From: Apostichopus japonicus
Lineage: Eukaryota; Echinodermata; Holothuroidea; Aspidochirotida; Stichopodidae
DNA: 64,000 bases
Assembly: GCF_037975245.1 (NCBI RefSeq)
Contig: NC_092568.1
Span: forward strand, 42,771,631-42,835,630
Reading direction: 5' to 3'
Shown: positions 1-37,130 of the stretch, one piece after another
Position numbering within the stretch: position 1 is the first letter of the stretch
Layout: the number at the start of each line of letters is the position of its first letter
Made by a program: the position numbers and the translations under genes
Notes under the pieces: generated by a model
Databases searched by the model: none
What the model was told of the DNA's origin: nothing
Seen by the model: the letters and a program-made list of their open reading frames with translations, nothing else

Positions 1-285
1 ACACAGTTACACAGACAAAGATAAATATAACTCACTCCTGAACACAGTTACACAGACAAAGATAACCGTTACTCACCCCCTAACACAGTTACACAGACAA
101 AGGTAACCGTTACTCACCCCCTAACACAGTGACACAGACAAAGATAACAGTTACTCACCCCCTAACACATTTACACAGACAAAGATAACCGTTACTCACC
201 CCCTAACACATTGTTATGCAAAAGAAGATAACCATTACTCACCCCCTAACACATTGTTATGCAAAAGAAGATAACCATTACTCAC
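1..285. repeat. 41-bp minisatellite abutting KNTC1 exon 22 donor
   Basis: About seven units, the first ones spaced 41 bp (starts at 1, 42, 83), the later ones slightly longer and diverged. Each unit contains cttactcacc or a variant, i.e. GGTGAGTAA on the KNTC1 strand, the same sequence that forms the exon 22 donor at 281-285. The array continues off the left edge. Confidence 0.85.
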
Positions 286-25714
<25,429 letters not shown>

Positions 25715-26637
25715 TCTTCTCTGTAGTCCTTACAAAAATAATTATTTTCAAGAGGATATGATGAATCGAATGGCTTCAATAAGAAACAACTCAAATCTGA
25801 ATTGGAGAAAACAGCATATGCACTTATCAAGGAATCGATAAAGAGTAAAGGACAAAAGGAATAAATTGACAAAACCTTTCTGTTCTAAGCATGGCTTCAC
25901 CCAGGAATAAGAAATGGGGAGTTGTGAAATATACTCCCAACTTCTAGAGTGAAGTCACTAGACTAAGCTTGAGTGATTGGAAGCTAATGGAATAGTACAA
26001 ACAACGATGGTTATGGTGTTTTAGCAAGCAAGTAGGTACGAAGTGGAGACCAATCATGAAAGTGTAATATCAATCTGCATGTTAACAACAATATATATTC
26101 ATTCCCATTTTTTTTTTTTAATTGTTTGTTACAAAGTTCTCTCATTCTTTGATTCATTTGTCAATATTGAAATGTAAAAAAATGTAATAAACAATATTTT
26201 AAACATTTTTTTTTTTTTTAACTTGACTATAAACACCACATGTGGCAGGAAATGTGCACACAGTACACATACAACTACTGTAAACTCTTACTGTAGTTCT
26301 TGACTTAACACACAGTACACATACAACTAAACTCTTAAGTAGTTCTTGATGTAACACACAGTACACATACAACTAAACTCTTACTGTAGTTCTTGACATA
26401 ACAGAACGGCTGGTGGGTGGAAATCTTGACATATAACATTTTGAGAAAGCCTGTACAAAAATTTGTAAACATTCTTCGGTACTCATATAGAAACAAAATA
26501 CACTATCAACTTAGTTGCTTCCAGACCCTTACTAAACGTGCAAAATTGATAGAACCAAGGATAACATCACTGTACACATACCATAACATTAAGGCCTCTT
26601 CTTCAGAATTTAGCTACATCATGAAACCTTTGCGGCA
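25715..26637. other. Upstream region of KNTC1, no coding signal
   Basis: Holds T-rich tracts (26107-26120, 26205-26220) and three copies of acacagtacacatacaacta / aactcttactgtagttcttg at 26250-26400. It should contain the KNTC1 promoter, but I see no site I can name. Confidence 0.5.
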
Positions 26638-27838
26638 TTTAATAATAATAATAATCACAACTAAGATTTATAATGCGCTACTTATACACAAAATAGTTGT
26701 CAAAAGCGCCATACATAAAAATATGAATAGAAAGAAAAGACAAAAATAATAATGCAACAATGAAATATAATAACAAATCAAATTGAAAAATGTTTAGCAT
26801 AGAGGTAGGTTTTTAGTTTAGATTTGAAAAGTGATTTATTAGGTATACATTTTAAATGGTTTGGGAGGGAATTCCACAATTTGGGACCAGAAACTGAAAA
26901 AGCACGGTTGGCATATTAACCCCATTGGTCCTAGGTTCAAGGAGGGTAATAAATTTTGACTGACGGGTGGCACGCTTGTATTGCTTTACTATTAGAAGTT
27001 CTGAAATGTAGTTTGGAGATAAATGGTTATAAATACAATTGTGGATTAAAATAACGACTTTGAAATGTATACGCGTTTCAATTGGAAGCCAGTGTAATGC
27101 TTTAAGAAGAGGGGTAACATGTGTAAACTTAGCTTGCTTGAAGATAAGTTTGGCAGCCCAGTTTTGAATTTTTTGCAAACGAATTACCAGATTTTTTGGA
27201 AGGCCAATGAAAACAGAATTACAGAAATCAAGACGGGATGTAACAAAAGCATGGATTAATTGCTCACTCATTTCTTGGGAGAGATATGGTCTGACTGATT
27301 TAATATTCCTTAAGTATATACAACAAGATTTAATGACATAAGAAATGTATTGTTCAAGAGAGAATTTTGAATCGAGTATTACTCCTAAGTTGCGAGCCTT
27401 ATGACATGGATTTACAATCACTCTGCAGAGATTTAAAGTTATGTTTGGTAAGGGTTTCCGTCTAGATTTTGGGGACATCAATAAAAACTCAGTTTTAGAA
27501 GGATTAAGCTTCAGTTTGTTAAGTTTCATCCAATTGTTGATTTCAGAAAAGGTGCTCTGAATTAAATTGACTTTAGTTTGGATATCAGTTGGGTCATCTA
27601 GGTTAACTTTAGTCCATATCTGCGTATCATCTGCATACATATATGTGAAAAGAGATGTTAGACTTACTAGCCAATAAATCATTGAGACTTTGAGAGGCTT
27701 AGTATATAAAGTAAATAATAAGGGACCTAAGACACTTCCCTGTGGGACACCAAAATTAAGTTTATGGTTTGACGATTCATGGGTTAAAATTTGAACCTTG
27801 AAATTCATGTGATGACTATGAATAGAACCACTTTATTT
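26638..27838 (-). mobile_element. CR1/L2-like LINE, 5'-truncated, reverse transcriptase
   Basis: A 318-codon minus-strand open frame starts within the RT: GVPQGSVLGPLLFTLYTKPL (palm B box), then YMYADDTQIW with the catalytic YADD (C box), LKLNPSKTEFLL, NLGVILDSKFSLEQYI, SRLDFCNSVFIGLP, LHWLPIETRIHFKVVILIHN, ending FLVPNCGIPSQTI. Fingers, A box and endonuclease are missing. The 3' end is an (ATT)n-type tail at 26638-26655. The long intact frame suggests a fairly recent insertion. Confidence 0.9.
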
Positions 27839-28763
27839 TATTTTATTTGGCATTACTGTAAGATTCTTAATTGGATACACTACCACCAAATTGATTAGGC
27901 CACTGATATGCATTTTTTTTTGAAAAACACGAGCCAATCCTTCCATTACTTCAGGTTTACCATTTGTTACTCTGTTTGATGAACTACGTTCAACACTTTG
28001 GCTGCAAGTCTTATAAAAACTGTCATCAAATGGAGCTGTGAATTAGCAGAAATGTTAAAAGATGATATGTGATGAATAAAACTGATTTCTGTGAAAATTC
28101 TATCCTACCATTAGCAGACTATACTGACAACTAAGCCTAGCCAAAATAGCAAGCCCTAGCTTGTTTGAAATATTCGTAAACCAAAGTGTGTTACGCAAAC
28201 TTGATTTTCAAAATACAATCTTTTCATCAGTTATTGATGGTTTAATAGAATCAAAACTGCATCCATGATACTCTCTTCATAATATTTATTTTTTGGAGTG
28301 ATTTGGTAGCGGTTTTCAATGTATTATCGTTTTTATTCTCACCAGATCCCCAGAAGCATTGTGCATGTTAGTGATAGGTTACATAGTTTTCATGATTATC
28401 TTCTAGTTCTATCACAACAATGTAATGCAGAATTGATGCAGTGCTTATTGCATGTGTATTCCTGAAAAGTTTTCTTTCATCCTGACTTCATTGGACAGTT
28501 GGAATGTTGCAAGTGTTAAAACATGTACACGATTTGCAGGCCTTTTTATTGTTTTAAAAGGGTGGAATGTTTAATGCAAGAATATAGTTGGTAATTGAGT
28601 TTTAAATGAATTTTGTGTTGAATTTTTAAGGGTGAACAGTAGGTAACTGCATTTATTTTCTTTACGGCAAAACCATATTTTTGGTCGTAAGTGTGTCATC
28701 TGCAGTCATGGAAAAAAATGGAGTTTACCATTCATGTTTTTATCACTGGCTGTTGTTCCGTAT
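27839..28763. other. Unassigned intergenic stretch
   Basis: AT-rich, no open frame with recognisable similarity, no terminal repeats seen. Confidence 0.5.
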
Positions 28764-31700
28764 TATTATTATTATTACTATGTATTTAAGAGAGTGCTCT
28801 ACAAAAGATCACAGCACTTTACAGAAGCAAATATAAACTACACAATAATAACAAACACCAAGCCTAAACTCAAGCAAAATACAAACATTACTCCACAGTA
28901 AATAAATATGTTTTCATCAGACCTTTGAAGACTGAGACTGAAACGCCACTCCTATACCCACAGGCAGCTGGTTCCTAAGGCGAGAACCAATAACTTGAAA
29001 AGATTTATCACCAGTTTTACGCTTTGAGCTTGGAATCATTAGTCTGGTGGTATCAGATGGGGAGCGGAGACTACGTCTCAAATCATCAACATTACTTAGA
29101 GGAGCATTATACAAAGAAAGAAATCAATCAGATAGCTGGGAGCCTCACCATGAAGAGATTTAAATACATACAAAAAGATTTTGTACCTAATCCTGTCCTT
29201 AACCAGCAGCCAGTGTAGAGTACACAGAAGCTGGGAAGAGCGCCAATCGGGTCCACAAGAAAAAAACAAACGCACAGCTCTATTTTGAAGGCCCTGAAGT
29301 TGCCTAAGAATGAGATCACTTTCCTTAGCACCATAATATACTAACGAATTGGCATAATCAATGTGTGACAGGACCAAGGCCCTCAATGCATGGTGACAAG
29401 GTCTACGAATTCTCCACAAATTCCGAATATGAAAATTAACACTCTCACAAACACTATTTATATGCTCAGACATCCTCATGGTGGAATCAAAAATGACACC
29501 CAGGTCCTTACAGATGATAATCTATAAATAGAATCATCACCAAGCTTTAACTTAATAGTTGGCAGGGATCCTATGTGTGACAAGGTAATGACCATGAATT
29601 CTGTTTTTTCTTAATTTAATTACAACATGTTCTGTGACATCCAAATGTTCATCTCAGAAATACAGTCTGAAAGCTTACAAAGGACAGGTTCAGTCACCAG
29701 CATCTTTGGGATCAAACTCACAAAAAAGTTGTGTGTCATCAGCATATAGGTGAAATTGAACATTATACTGCCCGATGATATCACCAATGGGATGGGTGTA
29801 CATTATGAACCCCAATGGTCCCACAATTAAACCTTGCGGCACAGATTAATTTATAATATGTTGCTCAGGAAAAACATCATTAATGGAAACTTGCATACAA
29901 CGGTCTTGAAGAAAGGATCTAAACCAAGTTATAGCAGCAGTGCCAGTGATACCAAATCCACACTCCAGTCTACTTATTAGAATGGAGGTGAGATGGTATC
30001 AAAGGCTGCAGACATATCAAGCAAGACCAGCAGCACTGCCTTATTTCTATCAAGAGAATGTAAAATGTTACTCCTCACCTGAAGGAGGGCAGTCTCCGTG
30101 CTGTGGTGACTCTTATACGCACTTTGGCTTATTTCATCAAGATTATTAGCACTAACATGGTCAATTACTTGATATGAAGCAGCTCCTTCAATAACTTTAC
30201 CAATAAATTTGATATTCGCAACAGGCCGGTAACTCGTTAAAGCATTATGTTCTAAAGTGGTTTTCTTAAAAACTGGCATAATTATATATTGTTTTAGAAT
30301 ACAGTACTGGGAAAAGCACTAGATAAAACAGAGTTATTGACAATTCTGGTAATGGTTGGTAACAAAATTGGGAGATTTTGCTTAACAAGCCAAGAAGGGA
30401 GCAAATCTATAGAACAAGTTTTACTTGACAAACAGACCAATTATTTTAGCCATTTCCATTTTGGTAAGAGGTTTGAATCCCGACATTAATACATCAACCC
30501 GAGCCTAGTCAAACGATTCATTGGCAGCCTGCTCAATATATTAGGGAAAACCAGTGCCAGAGACAATATTTGATAGAATCTTGTGAACCTTTGCAACAAA
30601 GAATGCCAAAAAATCACTAGCAAGTTCAGTGTCTGAATCTGCACTAAGTAGGGGCCAAGAGGAATTATTTAATAAACGGTTCAACGTTTTAAACTTGTCC
30701 TTGCTGCTAGCACCAATGATATTTATCATTTATTTAGTTTTACTTATAGCTTCTACTATAAGTTTGCCGACTGCTTCCTTCTGCGCAACAAACACGGTAT
30801 TATCATCATCAGAACTACTCTTACCCATCTGCGTTCTAGACGACGTCTCTTACGTCTACCATGGTGGATGTCTTCATTGTACCAAGGAAGCCTAGGCTTG
30901 ACTACGCGTTGAGGGGTCGTAATTGGACACAGTTCATGAAGAACGGATGTAATAGCTGATTCATACATATCACGCAGCACGTTAGGATCATTACAATCAA
31001 CTGTTATCCAACTAAAGCATTCATCAAGCTGATCATTAAGTTTCTGCATTTCAAGCTTTCCATATTCAGGAGAGGTCTTACAGTAGATATCTTCGTGGGT
31101 GAAGGTTTCTCACACCTCACAGTGCACCGAATAACATTGTGATCAGAGTATAGTGGGGGGGGGGTGTCTATGATAATCTTGTATGATGTCATCATCAAAC
31201 CGGGTTATTACCAAATCAAGAGTATTCACATATCTGTGAGTTGCACTGGTCAGCAATGTGTTGACGAAAACCAAGGTTCAAGAGAATTGATGATTAGTTT
31301 CCCATTTATCAAGGCAGTCTATTTGAATATTAAAGTCACCCAGAATGACCAACTGCCCAGGAATACACATAGTTCATCTAGAAACACCTCAAAATCAGTC
31401 AAGAATACAGACGCTTTCAAACCATTCGCCGCAGAGGGTGGAGGTCGATACACAGCCACAAACTGAACAGACTTTGACTTATCAGTCACACAAACATGCT
31501 CAAGTAGCATATTGAAAACCAGTAGCGAATACGATTAACTGCAAAGTTCTCTTATATAAAGGTCTCTAGGAGTGTTACCTCAGTGGTTAAAACCGGTACC
31601 TTCCAATCATAAGGTCCCCATTTCGAGTCACTCCAAGATCAATGTATGTCGTCCAGTTACAGAGTTGTTGACAATTGACAATTCATAATCATGTATGTTA

Positions 31701-31794
31701 AATATGAATGTAAGAGACTGACTTCGGTCAGCTTGCGGCTTTGATAAGCCAATGAGGCTTCTTCGCGAGTTCCTGCTTGCAGGAGGATCTAAGA

Positions 31795-31826
<32 letters not shown>

Positions 31827-32010
31827 AAATACAATGCCACCACCTTTAGAACCACTACATGATATATTTAAGAAATTGTAACCAGGTGGGGAACACTCTC
31901 TTACAATTACAGTGTCATTGTCAGTTAGCCATGTCTCATTAATGCATTTACATCTAGAATGCAGAAGATCTGCTCTGAGAAAGTCATTATAGCTATTTAG
32001 TTTGAGGAAA
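28764..32010 (-). mobile_element. CR1/L2-like LINE relic with endonuclease and RT, interrupted by a SINE
   Basis: Read from 32010 downward: endonuclease start (NETWLTDNDTVI, PPGYNF near 31990-31865), SKGGGIVFY, interruption by the SINE, then VQFVAVYRPPPSAANG (31480), SLLYSDHN-like end of the endonuclease (31190-31140), a linker ending PRLPWYNEDI (30890), RT fingers and palm (LTSYRPVANIKFIGKVIE, LLVLLDMSAAFDTI at 30240-29990), ADDTQLF-type region decayed, LSHIDYANSLVYYG, LLCTLHWLLVKDRIRYKIF (29380-29180), C-terminal tail to 28920, and an (ATT)n end at 28764. It has several frameshifts and stops and cannot be active. Confidence 0.88.
31561..31821 (+). mobile_element. tRNA-derived SINE inserted in LINE endonuclease
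   Basis: Positions 31561-31650 resemble a tRNA gene: A-box-like tacctcagtggttaaaac and B-box-like atttcgagtcac. A unique body (cttcttcgcgagttcctgct...) follows, then an (ACAT)n tail. ATATAAA is duplicated on both sides (31554-31560, 31822-31828), a typical LINE-assisted insertion. The tRNA-like part has lost cloverleaf pairing, so it is not a functional tRNA. Confidence 0.85.
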
Positions 32011-32900
32011 TTGGGGGAGGGGGGAAATACATATAGGGCCTATACATTTATTTTTATTGGAAGAAAGTATTTAACAGCACAGCATAGAGGTGATCTATCA
32101 TTTATCCTATCATTTACACACATTTTCTATAACAAAATAAGCCTACTGTGGTCAAACTAAATTCATGTGAGTGGGACACTAATGTGAAAAGAAAAAAAAA
32201 AGATGTAAGCAAGCTCTTTTTCAAGATACTAGTTCATATGCCCTAGGTGTTTAATATTTTATCTGTGAAGGAAAACCAATTCAGTTGAGGGCTGCCATGA
32301 GTATATAATACAGTACTGTGCTGTCTGTATGCACTATTAACTTAAAGGGTTTGAAGACTTGCGCAAAAAGAAACGTCTAATGCCGGTAATCTGACCTAGT
32401 TTCAAATATGGGGTAACAGAAGTATTAGACACCACAATCGATCCCAGAAAATACACACACAGCTTACTACCGTCGGTAATTAGACACTAGTGTACAGTCA
32501 GTTCATGCAGCTGCGGTCGATACCCACAGCACAGTATACAAACGATACAGCCCTGGACATCTCAGGTCCAGCTAAAGATAACAAGGTATCACGTTTCATT
32601 ACTGTCTGCATTTGTAGCGGCACAAACAAAACGTCACTTGCAAGCAACAGAAAGTTAACTTTTTCAGATGGCCGCACACGGTTTGAGGCAAGTTTTTAAT
32701 GCCTTTAACTATGTGTTCAGCTCAATGGCCACTTGGTAAAGCAACAACATAAGGTAATACTGACTCCCAAATTCTGCCATGAAAGTAGCTCTGGCAAACA
32801 GTATCAATTAATCATAGACTGAGATAAACTGGCATTAAATGTCAATTGAATGAGGGTAGGCTAAGGGATAGGAAAGTAGGCTGAGTTATACTGTATAGTC
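32011..32900. other. Unassigned intergenic stretch
   Basis: No convincing coding frame or repeat; only short random ORFs. Confidence 0.5.
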
Positions 32901-33176
32901 AGTATTGCGAAGTTCGCCATACTGCGAAGTTCGGGCACCCTAAGAAATACACGATTTTCACCATGAAAACCTACAGGAAGAGCCAAATTTCACCAAAAAG
33001 TACGAAGCTACAGTTATTTTCTCTCCAAAATGACCCGTGTGCAAGAAATTACTTACATATTTGTCAATAAAATGACGAAGATCTATGAAGTCTGTTATAA
33101 TTACTGAAAGAGCAACAGCGCCACCAATTTTTACCAGCGCCACACTGTGGGTTGCGTGGCCGAACTTCGCAATACT
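32901..33176. mobile_element. Candidate foldback/MITE-like element
   Basis: Begins AGTATTGCGAAGTTCGCC and ends GGCCGAACTTCGCAATACT, its complement with one change. A second internal pair (tactgcgaagttcgggcac at 32919, gtgggcgaacttcgaagt at 33357) points to a nested or older element reaching 33375. No clear target duplication seen. Confidence 0.5.
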
Positions 33177-33379
33177 CTAGCAAGAAATACCAGTTCCACA
33201 ATCACGAAGAATCTTCTTGGAAAACAACGTGAAAACAGTTTGCAGGAAAGAAAGTTTGGCCGTGTATCGTACTATAACAAAATTCTCCCACCATATGAAG
33301 TATATTTTCAAATGCTTTATACCAGAAGATTTAGTTTTGGGGTGTTTTAAGTCTTAAGTGGGCGAACTTCGAAGTCACC

Positions 33380-35700
33380 ATCCTACTAAGTACTAAATAT
33401 AGACCTTCAGGGCAATTGACACACATATGGATGAGTACCTTATCAGGTCCTTTTTCACAGCTTTGGACCATTTCTGGCAAAGGATGGATTTGCCTCATGC
33501 TGGCATTTTTACATTAGCCTAGGCCAACTTAAAGTACTTTATTTTAGAATTATAGTATCCTTACTACCCTAGGCTATAGCCTAACACTACAGTTACTAGT
33601 TAGATCTAATTTGCCTAACAGTAACACTAACAATTAACAGTTACTTTTTTAGTTAGGCCTAAATAGGCCTCGGCCTACTGTAGTTACGGTGTAACCTCTA
33701 GAATGATGAACAGTTTCATTTAGACTAGGCTAATGTGCTACAAAACGACCATCTAAGATTCAATATTGCCTTGTTCTCAACATTTATTGGCAAGCTTTCT
33801 TGCCATTATTTATTTACTTACTTTGACCAGTTAAATTATATATGAACTTCAAGATCGGACTCAATACGCGGGTTCGATCTTCCCGCGGCCATTTGTAAGA
33901 CCAGTCTAAATCAAATAGGGATGTAAAAAACTATCAGACTCGAACACTTGTAGGCAGGGTTACTAGACGCACGGAATAGAGGTTAAAACAAAAGAAACAG
34001 CATTCGTTACAAATTTATATTCTCAATGAGGCTTATGGTAGACAGCAATTATTATGATATGTATTTCGCATGTATTGACCATGTCATTCACTTAACTTGT
34101 TGTTTAAAAGTTTCAACGGCAGGACGTGTTTTTAAAAGTAAACTTTACTGTGACATGAACACAGAAAATGATCAATTTCTATTATATGGAACTGCAACTA
34201 ACCACGACATGAACAAGCGATTGCTATCAGGCAACGTCAGAATCAACCTTGATCAATATTTACAGCTATAGTCCATCGGGGCAGGCTCGATATCGTTCAC
34301 TGTCGTTGCACATATTTAGTACCAAGGTTTGATCACATATTATGGTGTGTTTTCATATGCTAATTACAATTCTCGATGTGGATGGTTCGGGAAGAGTTAT
34401 CTTAAGAGTAAACAGCAGTTTAAGACGGACTCATTTAGTCCGCTTTGCGTTGTTAGGACTTCTCCGAACGCAGCGATTTTTTCAGTCAAGAGCCAATCAA
34501 AATCCTTATTGTATGGCATGTGATATGTCAGCTGATACAGAAACTGCTCGGCTCGGCGTGATGTATATGCACAGACTGAGTGTATGTAACGTTTGTACGT
34601 GTTTACATAACGTACTGCACAACGAGAGAACGATGGGCTGAAAGTCTAACGAAATTTACAGCCAACAGTTGGTAAACCGACGTCAAATATGCCGAGATAT
34701 GAAGCAGTACTGAGGGTGGCAAATTTCCATGCCTAGAAGGTGCTTCCATGATTCAATGCACGAACGATGAAGGTAATTCAAGGCCTGCTACTAATACTCA
34801 TGTTAGACTTACTGTGACAAGAAAGTATACATGTCAAGTGATACGAATGCCAACTATGAAAATTTAGGACAAAGGCTCTTCAATACTATACTACTACTAG
34901 TTTGCCTTAGACTAGAAGTGATTAACGAAGCACCCGTAAAGGATAGATCGACAGCTACTATATGCTGGTATCTGTTATTTTATGATACCATTTATTTCAT
35001 GTTTTATTTGTCATGAAACAAAGAAATGAAGTCACCACCAGTGTAGGTTCGATAGGCAGACTAACGTTAGGCCTATCAATATTCAATGTCGGCCTAGGCC
35101 TATGGTCTAGCCTCTAGTCTTGGATTAATTTGTCAAACAGTGCCTAACTAAGCCCAGAGCATGTCTCTATGGCTGCTGGTAGTACTGGCACACACACTAA
35201 CAAATGTAGCGTGTAATGTAGCTTTTATACAGGCCACTAAGTATATAGGCCTAGGCAATGCTACAGTATTGCCTAGTCTCAGATCCCTTCTTATATTTTG
35301 TACACCTAACAAAGCGAGTTGGCATATGTAAGTTTCCAGCTAATTTAGCATCAGCATGGCACTCGATTAAGTTGCACCTATAGTCTTATTACAGCTCTTG
35401 AAAAATTTGGAATAAAATATTTTATATCAAAGCATCTTGCTTGGTTTATTTTACTTTGATGCATATATGGGGAGGCCTTCTTTTAGTATGGGAAATCCGG
35501 TCAAGTAGCGTTGCATGTGTTCTCAAACCTTTGTAGTGTGTGGGTTTGTAACTACTGTAGATGCCCTACCAAGCTCATGGCTCCAGACTTACACTGAAAT
35601 AAATGGAATATCAGATGGCTTATTAGTCAGTTGAGTTACAGTGTAGACAATTAATGCGAACCACAGTGATCGAGAGGACAATTCAAAATACTGTATCAAC
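33380..35700. other. Unassigned intergenic stretch, locally CpG-richer
   Basis: Between about 33850 and 34700 CpG dinucleotides are more frequent than in neighbouring DNA. No ORF here looks like a known protein. It could be a promoter area, but nothing identifies a transcript. Confidence 0.4.
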
Positions 35701-35726
35701 CAAACAAATTTGGTTTTGATTTGTTG

Positions 35727-36058
35727 CAGATGAAAGTGCAGGCCCATTGGCACCAAAGACAAGGATATTTGTGGTACTTCCTCTACAGAGATTTCTCTGG
35801 CACAATCAGGACTCAAGTTTTCGAAAAGAAGAAGATCTGTTTGTGGGCAGACAGAACAACTGTCTCAGTGTCTGACACGAGATGCTGAAAAACGGCTCAA
35901 AGAAGCTGCTGAACAGAGATGTGATGAAAGGATGACAATGCTATTGCCCAAGACATTCTGTCTACACATAACAGAGGAAGACTACTTCTTCCTAAGCAAG
36001 TGGCTTTGGGTGTTGGTCATGTTGACAGTGACGAGGAAGTCATATAACTCAGAAAGGA
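35727..36058 (+). pseudogene. Exon-like or transposon-derived coding relic
   Basis: After an acceptor-like ttgttgcag the sequence reads ESAGPLAPKTRIFVVL, and in a shifted frame near 35927-36050 it reads DDNAIAQDILSTHNRGRLLL then PKQVALGVGHVDSDEEVI and a stop. The second block resembles a domain I recall from uncharacterised transposon-associated proteins of marine invertebrates (SRGR...TPKHIxLG). The frames do not join without a shift. AATAAA occurs at 36397. Identification is tentative. Confidence 0.35.
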
Positions 36059-36059
36059 T

Positions 36060-37130
36060 TGTTTGTGTAACCAAAGCATAACCTGGTCAATGTTTTGGTG
36101 TTGTTTATGTTGATTATTTTCTTTCATTTTCCAATTTTGTTAAATTCATTTGATCTTTTCCATTCTTTTTCTTATTTTGTTTTATTCATTTGACAATGAA
36201 TAACTTACTTTGGTAGACTGAGGAGTTCCCTAAAGTTTCACTTTTATGCTACTACTACAGGGTAACAGTTTGTGGTCAGGTGGCCCTGTGTGACCTTTTT
36301 CATTTTTGAACATAGTTATTGTTTTGTGTGGCCCTTGTTTTCTAGGAATACATGTACTGGCTCCAAGCCTCTATCACTTTTGAGAACTGTGGGAGAAATA
36401 AACAGTTTAATAGCTATTTTGTTTTGGTAGGAATATTCTTGGTGTTGGATGTGTATCTACAAATTTATTTAAGGACACTGATGAGACCCATTTATTAGTT
36501 TAGATTCGGGTCAAGTAATGTGCCTGGTAATTATTTAGTAACTTAATTGACAGCTGATAGGTCAATGGGCCCAGATACCAGGGAGTGAAGAGCAAGCTGG
36601 TCTAGAGCCATCCAGTGAGCAAAGCTACCCCAGAGATGTCCCCAACAGAGTGAACCTGCCTCTGATCGAAGTAACCCAAGAAAGTAATTATATTTCGGGA
36701 CTTTTAATTTGGTTGACCCGCCCCCCGATTGTGTTCTAACTTAGAACTTTTAGGCATTTTATTTTCAAATAATTTCAGTGGATTTCTTGTTAGACGTAAC
36801 AGATCTGATAAGGTCTGTTAGTTACCCATTTATATCATTTACTTTTTTTTTAAGTTTAAGTGACCCCATTGTTTTTAATACAAGATTCATGTGCATAGTA
36901 AACCTAGTATTTTTCATTATGTTTACTTTTGTGTGAGAGTTACGCCTTTTCAAGTTGTCCCCACGATCTCAGTGTCATCCGGTCCTTCTCTCATGGGAAG
37001 GTGCTACTTGTAATTTTCCCAAACCTAAAAACATATATTTTTGCCTGGTCACTGCGTTTTTGACAAGCTACATTTGCGTTAAAGGTGAGTCTTAAGGCAG
37101 ACTTCAGGAGAGGGACAGTGTTTAAAATGC
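36060..37130. other. Unassigned intergenic stretch
   Basis: AT-rich, no recognisable gene or complete element. Confidence 0.5.

Noticed and set aside
31628-31855. 75-codon minus frame (PPASRNSRRSLIGLSKPQAD)
   Set aside because: Lies wholly in the SINE body; it recurs with the repeat and is not a gene.
33870-33895. CGCGGGTTCGATCTTCCCGCG, resembling a tRNA T-arm
   Set aside because: No A box, anticodon arm or acceptor stem could be found at the right distance; an isolated hairpin.
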